Positions 58,622-64,000 of a DNA stretch of 64,000 nt are shown piece after piece. The notes under the pieces were generated by a model. That model was not told the origin of the DNA. It did no database searches and saw only the letters and a list, made by a program, of their open reading frames with translations. Source of the stretch: Bacteroidaceae bacterium (lineage in GTDB: Bacteria > Bacteroidota > Bacteroidia > Bacteroidales > Bacteroidaceae); contig JAGCPY010000005.1 in the NCBI GenBank assembly GCA_017965425.1, positions 1-64,000 of the forward strand, read 5' to 3'. How positions within the stretch are numbered: the stretch's first letter is position 1; each line of letters begins with the position of its first letter. The position numbers and the translations under genes were made by a program.

Positions 58622-60502
58622 TTACTGGACCTTGATAACTTTAATACCATATACACCATTATTCTCGATGTACTTGGTGTAGTACTTGGTATCTGCAACG
58701 GCACTTCCTGTAGCTGCTGTATAAGCAGAGCCATCATAGGTGTAAAGACCTGTTACATCATCACCGACAGCCTTAGTCACCACTTGATACTTATTTACAG
58801 GACTGCTGGCAGCGGTCTTGGTGTAGACAAAGGCATAAGTACCTGCAGATGCAAATGACTTCAGCTTACCAACGGTACCTGCTGTCAATCCTGTAATCTT
58901 GTTACCATCAATAAGAGGAATCTCAGTTTCGGTAAGACCTACACCGTCAGTGACAGGAGTCAACGTGATACCATTGCGTCCAACATAAGTTCCACTGGTG
59001 TTAGATACATATGTGTTCAGAGCATCCAGCACTTCTGCCTCTGTTGCACCTGCCTTTGATACAGTGTAGAGGACAGCCTTGTCTGTCAAGCTCAAAAGAC
59101 TTCCATCTTCAGTTACAATTACATAGACCACATCGCTGGTTGTATACTCACTCTTAGTAGCATTCGTGGCATCTGACGTAACGGAATAAGTGGTGATGCT
59201 GGGAGTGGCAACGGTGGTAATGGTCTCCTGAGTGTGCTCCTCGCTATCAACAACCACAGCGTCGAAGGTGATGGGATAGAGGCCTGTGACATCAACAGCA
59301 GGATTTGTCTTACCATTGGTGTTGTCACTGATCTTGAAGATGTAGGTGTAGGCGTAGTTGCTCTTCCACTGAGTGAACTGAGCAGGAATGAGAGCGGTTG
59401 CACCATGCACGGTAATCTCTTCACCACTTCCATCTGTTGATTCAAGAGTGTAGTCAACTTTCAGGGTAAGGACTTCACCATCTTCGTTGGGGAGAACGAT
59501 GGAGTAATCACCAGCAGACTTTCCTGTTTCTACGGCCCATGTAGGCTGTGCAGAGGAGCGAGCTAGGAAAGTTGTTCCAGTCTTCTCATAGAACTCTTTT
59601 GTAGTAACATAGGACAAGTTACCATAGGTCTGATTGGCCACTTTTGTTCCAGCAGCTGCAAAGGAGATGTGAGCCTTGTTATAGTCTGAGTTCTTGGTCG
59701 GGGTAAGATTGCTTTTGCCGACAGTTTTGAAATAGACAGTGCAAACACCGCTTGAGGGAAGTTTTGCATCACTTGCATAAAGAGCAGCAGCGCCTGCTGG
59801 TGTTCCGTCAGCAGCAGGATAGAACAGTACGTTCTTTACTGAGTAGCCAGGAATGGTCTCGTACAATCCTACACGAATCTTTGCGACAAGAGCACGGAAG
59901 GTGAGGTCCACTTGATCCTGGAAAGCGGGAGCACCAGTAACGGTTGGGTTGTAGGCTGTTACCAAGTCTGAAACATAAACCTTAGCGAGGTCAGCAGCGC
60001 TACCGGTAAAAGTGTAAGCAGCACTTGTTAAAGTTGCGTCATGGTCAAGACTCGAAACGGTTGCGGAACCTCCACCCAAAGAATATGCCCAGAAGTCATA
60101 CTGAGTGGCAGCATAGTCCCAGTACTTGATGCTCTGAGCCTGAACAGCTGTCTTGCCGGTGAGAATTGGTTGACCCACATATTCCCAGTTAGCAGTGTTA
60201 GAAAGGGTCTTGTCTGCGGTGTTCTCAACCCAATTTACATTGTAGTTGTCGAATACCTCATACACAGTTCCACCAACAGTCTTGATACCTTCTACGACAA
60301 AGTTGTTGTTCAGCAATGCTGCAGCATCAGCTCCAACATGGTCGGCACGAGTGGCACCCTTGAAGGTGGAGTTGAAAACGATGGCTCCGTTTTCGCCGGT
60401 AGCCTTGGGCTCGTTGCCTTCGCCAACGACGTTGTCATTTGTGCAGCTGGCCATCACCGTGATGGCGGCTGCGAGGAAGAAAAGTTTTTTCATTGTCTTC
60501 AT
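58622..60502 (-). CDS. Fimbrillin-like lipoprotein, two-domain
   Basis: The 626-residue protein (a start 9 bp later at MKKLFF is equally possible) has a lipobox in ITVMASC and TNDNVVGEGNE after it. GATRADHVGADAAALLNNNFVVEG includes TRA and is closely shared with the next gene upstream. VFDNYNVNWVENTADKTLSNTANWEYVG, QSIKYWDYAATQYDFWAYSLG and YPITFDAVVVD mark the fimbrillin domain. A second domain (ATPSITTYSV, YVIVTEDGSLLSL) follows and the end is YGIKVIKVQ. Its likeness to the 60623-63019 protein points to tandem duplication. Confidence 0.84.
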   Translation of the reverse strand: MKTMKKLFFLAAAITVMASCTNDNVVGEGNEPKATGENGAIVFNSTFKGATRADHVGADAAALLNNNFVVEGIKTVGGTVYEVFDNYNVNWVENTADKTLSNTANWEYVGQPILTGKTAVQAQSIKYWDYAATQYDFWAYSLGGGSATVSSLDHDATLTSAAYTFTGSAADLAKVYVSDLVTAYNPTVTGAPAFQDQVDLTFRALVAKIRVGLYETIPGYSVKNVLFYPAADGTPAGAAALYASDAKLPSSGVCTVYFKTVGKSNLTPTKNSDYNKAHISFAAAGTKVANQTYGNLSYVTTKEFYEKTGTTFLARSSAQPTWAVETGKSAGDYSIVLPNEDGEVLTLKVDYTLESTDGSGEEITVHGATALIPAQFTQWKSNYAYTYIFKISDNTNGKTNPAVDVTGLYPITFDAVVVDSEEHTQETITTVATPSITTYSVTSDATNATKSEYTTSDVVYVIVTEDGSLLSLTDKAVLYTVSKAGATEAEVLDALNTYVSNTSGTYVGRNGITLTPVTDGVGLTETEIPLIDGNKITGLTAGTVGKLKSFASAGTYAFVYTKTAASSPVNKYQVVTKAVGDDVTGLYTYDGSAYTAATGSAVADTKYYTKYIENNGVYGIKVIKVQ

Positions 60503-60580
60503 TGTTTTTGAGTTATTAATAGTTTTTGTTACTTTTATACTTAGGGAATATATGTTGTGTTATATTCTGTGGAGCGTGGT

Positions 60581-60611
60581 AGTCATGCGAGGAGTCGAAC
60601 CTCGCATGACT
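60581..60611 (-). other. Hairpin with T-loop-like loop after the 60623-63019 gene
   Basis: A perfect 12-bp stem (AGTCATGCGAGG with its complement) closes the same 7-nt loop, TTCGACT in transcript sense, as the hairpin at 56658-56684. It starts 11 bp after the stop codon. No T run follows, so a 3'-end stabiliser or attenuator is as likely as a terminator. Confidence 0.7.
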
Positions 60612-60622
60612 TTATAGTTAGT

Positions 60623-63019
60623 TTACTGAACCTTAATAACTTTAACGTAGTATTCGCCGTTGTTCTTGGTGTACTTGTCGAAGTAGGTCATGCCGTTGAC
60701 AGCGGTGTCTGTGCTGCCGCAAGCCACCTTGTCGGCTGCCTCGTCGATGACGAAGAGGCCGGTGGTCTGCTGAGGCAGGATGACGCAGTAGGTGTAGATG
60801 TCACCGAGGGTAGGATCAGTGGTCTTCTGGTAGTATGCTGTGCCATCGACAGGAGCTGCATCAGTCTTCAGTGTGTAGCTCGTGCCGTCGAAGGTGTAGA
60901 GGTCGGTAGCACTGGCAAAGTCTGCGTAAGCGACATTGTGAGCAGCCTTGTATGTCATGCCCTTGTCGGTGGTGTAGTAGTAGGTGGTACCGGTAGCAGC
61001 GTAGCCGCTGGCGATGCTATAGACATAGGGATCTGCATCTGTACCTGCACCGCTGCGGGTGTAGAGGTTGCCGACACCCTGACCGATGAAGGCGGTGATC
61101 ATGCCAGCGGAAGCATCGTTAGCGGGGAAGTACTTGACACCCTTCTGTGTATCACCGGCGGGAGCTGCTACGAGGGCGTAGCGGTAGAAACCATTAACGG
61201 CATCGCCGGCAGCCTTGGTGACAGGCTGGAAGTTGTCGGTGGTAGCGGTGGGAGCGGTCTTCGTGTAAACGAAGGCGTAGGTGGTAGCAGCAGTGGGAGT
61301 GAAGCGCACTGCTTGGTCAGTACCTACAGAGATGGCATTGCCGTCAGCACCGAACTCAACGCTGTTGGTCAACGTGAAGGTGGCTTCGGTCAGCACGAGT
61401 CCGCTGCGGCCCTTGACGGTGCCTGCAGCAGCGTCGTCGTCCTGCATGGACAGAGCATCTACAACCTCAGCTTCGGTCTTGCCGTCGGGAATGGTGTAGA
61501 GGGCAGCGTCGGCATTGACAATAGGATTCGCGTTAGTCATTGTCACGAGAGCGTCGCCCTCGTTGACGGTGACGAAGATGTCATTGCCATTGGCAGTGTA
61601 CTCATTGGCATTCACCACAGTGGAAGCCTGCTGATAAGAGGTGATGCTGGGGGTCATGACAGTGGTGATGGTCTCCTGCGTCTGGTTGTTGTCCTCCGCA
61701 TTCACGACCATAGCGTCGAAGGTGATAGGATAGAGACCTGCGGGATCGCTGTTGATGGTGGCATCGTCTGCCTGTGTAGGATCATAGACACCCGTGCGGC
61801 CGTTGGTCTTGTCGCTGATCTTGAAGAGGTAGGTGTAGGCGAAGCCCGGCTTCCAGGTGGTGTAGATACTGGGCACCTGTGCCTTGGCGTTCTTCACTTC
61901 GATGACCTCACCGCCACCGTCGATGGATTCCAGAGTGAAATCGACGCGGAGGTTGAGGTTCGTGCCATTTTCGTTGGGCAGGAAGATAACGTAGTAGTCG
62001 TCGGCTGCGTTACCAGCGTAGGAGGCTGTGTTAGAGGTGCGGCCGAGATAAACGCTACCGGGAGTCTGCTCGCCTTCCTCTGCGATGGTGTAGTTGAGGC
62101 CACCCCATTCCACGACGGTGGACTGGGTGCCGGAACCGGTGAAGGTCACGTGAGCCTGGTTGTTATCAGCCTTTGAAGGATCATCCACGGTGGGGAACGT
62201 CACGGTGTAGGTGCCGCTGGTGTAGATGTCGTTAGCCGTGGTGGTGAAGAGCGCAGGGGTGGTGGTGATCTCCGTAGCGGGATCGGTGAGCAGGCCTGCG
62301 GTCTGGTAGAACTTCACGTTTCTAACACTGTAACCGGGAACGGTCTCGTAGATACCGATGCGCACCTTGGTGCCGAGCTGACGGAAACGGAAGGTGACGG
62401 GGTCGTCGCCATACTGAGTTTTCTTAACCGTCACGAGGTCAGCGATGTAGCAAGCGCTGAGGTCGGCTGCGGAACCTTTGAAGGTGTAGGCTCCAGTGGC
62501 GGTGGCATTGGGATTGATGGCCGATACATAGACTTTGCCAGCAGCGAGTTCGCTTTCGTCGTAAACGGCCGTCTTGTTACCGGTGCTCCATGCGATGAAG
62601 TCATACTGAGGCTGGCTGTAGTCCCAGTACTTGATGGTCTGGCTGGTGATGCCGTTGTCGATGGCGTGCTTGATACGGCCCTTGCCCACGTACTCCCAGT
62701 TGCTGGAATTGGACTCGGTGGTGTTGGCGGTATTCTCTTTGTAAACCACTTCATAGTTGTCGAAAACGACATTGCTGTTGGTGGCAGCTGTGGTGGCACC
62801 TTTCTTGCCGGCAACCACGAACTTGTTGCCGAGCTTAGCAGCAGCATCGGCACCGACGAGGTCAGCACGGGTCATGCCTTTGCTACCAGAGTTGAAGAGG
62901 ATGGGACTCTCAGTCTCCACGCCAGGTGTTTCCTGCGGGATGCTGACAAAGTCGTCGCTGACGCAGCTGGCGACGAAGAGGCCAGCAGCAGCGGTGAGAA
63001 GAAGATGAATCTTTTTCAT
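60623..63019 (-). CDS. Fimbrillin-like lipoprotein, long form
   Basis: The 798-residue protein starts MKKIHLLLTAAAGLFVASC with VSDDFVS after the Cys. GMTRADLVGADAAAKLGNKFVVAG includes the TRA motif. VVFDNYEVVYKENTANTTESNSSNWEYVG, QTIKYWDYSQPQYDFIAWSTG and YPITFDAMVVN follow. Beyond the second domain (MTPSITSYQQAS, FVTVNEGDALVTM) it has further repeated strands with the pattern GxKYF/GxTYYY/GTAYYQ/GMTYFD, then ends YYVKVIKVQ. It is the longest complete member. The upstream gap (63020-63079) shows no promoter, consistent with one long transcript. Confidence 0.84.
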   Translation of the reverse strand: MKKIHLLLTAAAGLFVASCVSDDFVSIPQETPGVETESPILFNSGSKGMTRADLVGADAAAKLGNKFVVAGKKGATTAATNSNVVFDNYEVVYKENTANTTESNSSNWEYVGKGRIKHAIDNGITSQTIKYWDYSQPQYDFIAWSTGNKTAVYDESELAAGKVYVSAINPNATATGAYTFKGSAADLSACYIADLVTVKKTQYGDDPVTFRFRQLGTKVRIGIYETVPGYSVRNVKFYQTAGLLTDPATEITTTPALFTTTANDIYTSGTYTVTFPTVDDPSKADNNQAHVTFTGSGTQSTVVEWGGLNYTIAEEGEQTPGSVYLGRTSNTASYAGNAADDYYVIFLPNENGTNLNLRVDFTLESIDGGGEVIEVKNAKAQVPSIYTTWKPGFAYTYLFKISDKTNGRTGVYDPTQADDATINSDPAGLYPITFDAMVVNAEDNNQTQETITTVMTPSITSYQQASTVVNANEYTANGNDIFVTVNEGDALVTMTNANPIVNADAALYTIPDGKTEAEVVDALSMQDDDAAAGTVKGRSGLVLTEATFTLTNSVEFGADGNAISVGTDQAVRFTPTAATTYAFVYTKTAPTATTDNFQPVTKAAGDAVNGFYRYALVAAPAGDTQKGVKYFPANDASAGMITAFIGQGVGNLYTRSGAGTDADPYVYSIASGYAATGTTYYYTTDKGMTYKAAHNVAYADFASATDLYTFDGTSYTLKTDAAPVDGTAYYQKTTDPTLGDIYTYCVILPQQTTGLFVIDEAADKVACGSTDTAVNGMTYFDKYTKNNGEYYVKVIKVQ

Positions 63020-63079
63020 TGTGTTATAGTTTGAATTTTGTTTTTTGTGAGTTGAGTTGATTTTCTAGAGCGATTCGTT

Positions 63080-64000
63080 TTAGTGTTCTGTTTCAGAGCT
63101 GTTGTCTGTTCCATCGACCACGGTATAGATGGTTGTGGTCTTGTCCTCTGCCTCAACGACTACAGCATCGAAGGTGATAGGGAACAGGTTGGAAGGATTC
63201 TCGGGATCAGGAATCACGTCGCCTGGGTTACCTGGATCGGGAATGGTGGGTACGGGCACGGGGTTAGACGGGTCGTGCTGGTCACCCTTGGGTCCATCGG
63301 GATAGTCCGGATTCGGGACGAGCGGTACGTCGGGATTAGGAATGGTCTTGGTCGGGTCGTCAGGGAAGTCCGGATCCGGAATTGTCGGCTGTGGATGATT
63401 GGGGTCTGGGATATACGGAGGAATCACCTCGCCAGTGCCTGGATCGACGACGGGGTCATTGTCGCCACCGCCATTGTCTGGATCTGGGTCGCGACCGGGA
63501 CCTACGGTGATGTCTCCTCCCCCACCCTTGCCGGTAAAGCCGTTGCTGTTGTCAGAAATCTTAAAGAGGTAAGTGTATGAGTAGTTAGGTTTCCACTTCA
63601 AGAAATCTGCGGGCACGCTGACGTATGCATCACGTACATGGATGGAGTCGCCGCTACCATCGAGGGCGATGAGGGTGTAATCTACACGAATCTGCATCTT
63701 GAGGGAGTTCTCCTCATAAGGCAGGATGGGCTTGTAAGCTGAGGACACGCCGGCAGTGCCGTCAATGGTGTAGGTGCCCTTGCCGTAAGTGGCCTGGGTT
63801 GAGGATGTTCCGAGGAATGCCTTGACCTGAGTGGCGGTAGAAGAACCATCGACATCAAGATAAGGTTTGGAAGCGATGCCTTCCTGCGTGTTGGCGTAGG
63901 TATAGTCCAAGGCGCCGAAGTTGTTGGTGAAAGCCAGCGAATTGTCAGCACCAGCAAACTTCACCTTTGCAGCATTGGTGGCATCGTCATAGCTGACGGT
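63080..64000 (-). CDS. Fimbrillin-like protein, partial (5' end outside window), with Pro/Asp-rich insertion
   Basis: The frame is open to the right edge (307 codons seen). It shares the fimbrillin C-terminal half with its neighbours: KPILPYEENSLKMQIRVDYTLIALDGSGD, WKPNYSYTYLFKISDNSNGF and LFPITFDAVVVEAED. Between the last two, where paralogues have a 10-20 residue loop, it carries about 115 residues of PDP/PNPD-type sequence. It lacks the second domain and stops soon after (DNSSETEH). Whether it has a lipobox and TRA motif cannot be seen. It is the first of the series visible here, and the operon start is outside the window. Confidence 0.8.
   Translation of the reverse strand, partial: TVSYDDATNAAKVKFAGADNSLAFTNNFGALDYTYANTQEGIASKPYLDVDGSSTATQVKAFLGTSSTQATYGKGTYTIDGTAGVSSAYKPILPYEENSLKMQIRVDYTLIALDGSGDSIHVRDAYVSVPADFLKWKPNYSYTYLFKISDNSNGFTGKGGGGDITVGPGRDPDPDNGGGDNDPVVDPGTGEVIPPYIPDPNHPQPTIPDPDFPDDPTKTIPNPDVPLVPNPDYPDGPKGDQHDPSNPVPVPTIPDPGNPGDVIPDPENPSNLFPITFDAVVVEAEDKTTTIYTVVDGTDNSSETEH
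63190..63540 (-). repeat. Pro/Asp/Gly-rich repeat in the partial fimbrillin
   Basis: Imperfect repeats of P-D-P, P-N-P-D and P-x-I-P-D-P run for about 115 residues, including IPDPNHPQPTIPDPDFPDD. The composition suggests an extended, flexible stalk-like segment. Confidence 0.8.

Noticed and set aside
60557-62176. 539-residue plus-strand frame opposite a fimbrillin-like gene
   Set aside because: The opposite strand encodes a clear lipoprotein with signal and conserved motifs; this frame has none.
54008-64000. SusD-like or polysaccharide utilisation locus reading of the lipoprotein genes
   Set aside because: No SusC-type TonB receptor is present and the lipoproteins show fimbrillin motifs (WEYVG, KYWD, PITFDA) rather than SusD helices.

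Overview
The window reads as chromosomal DNA of a Prevotella-group bacterium (Bacteroidales). The evidence is promoters of the Bacteroidetes type (TTTG, about 20 nt, TAnnTTTG), very few Shine-Dalgarno sites, type IX secretion (T9SS)-like C-terminal tails, fimbrillin-like lipoproteins, and an ilvD/ilvB/ilvN/acyl-ACP-thioesterase group.

Layout. 1-3.0 kb (minus): two tandem, very similar AMP-forming acyl-CoA ligases; the second runs off the left edge. 3.0-4.1 kb: a non-coding, MITE-like element with about 115-bp inverted arms around nine 22-bp repeats. 4.2-6.6 kb (plus): a secreted GH31 glycosidase. 6.6-15.0 kb (minus): ilvD, a secreted M60-type metallopeptidase flanked by leucine-rich repeat domains, then ilvB, ilvN and an acyl-ACP thioesterase; the peptidase interrupts the branched-chain amino acid genes and ilvB has its own promoter. 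15.2-18.4 kb (plus): SlyD-like prolyl isomerase, chorismate synthase, CstA-like transporter. 18.5-21.7 kb (minus): XRE-cupin regulator, acyl-CoA ligase, alpha/beta hydrolase. 21.8-24.5 kb (minus): a NagB-like/PIG-L fusion and a small outer-membrane barrel.

24.7-64 kb (minus) is the accessory part. It holds two giant secreted proteins (about 4,526 and 4,053 aa) made largely of YGGG beta-solenoid repeats. The second is the last gene of a probable operon that starts beyond the right edge and contains at least six fimbrillin-like genes in a row, five with visible lipoprotein signals and a TRA motif. Hairpins with a tRNA T-loop-like loop, and a pair of covarying branched RNA elements, lie between these genes. 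Between the two giant genes are a REP-associated tyrosine transposase (RAYT) whose coding region contains its own REP palindromes, a frameshifted DUF4105-like gene, and a second inverted-arm element.

Working model (inference): the lipoproteins are exported and matured like type V pilus subunits, and the giant solenoids, at least one with a T9SS-like tail, form long surface fibres or adhesins with them. Several unrelated repeat families (REP/RAYT, a G/C-skewed palindrome translated into gene ends, and TGAGGGATT arms) have shaped this region. No tRNA, rRNA or CRISPR array was found.
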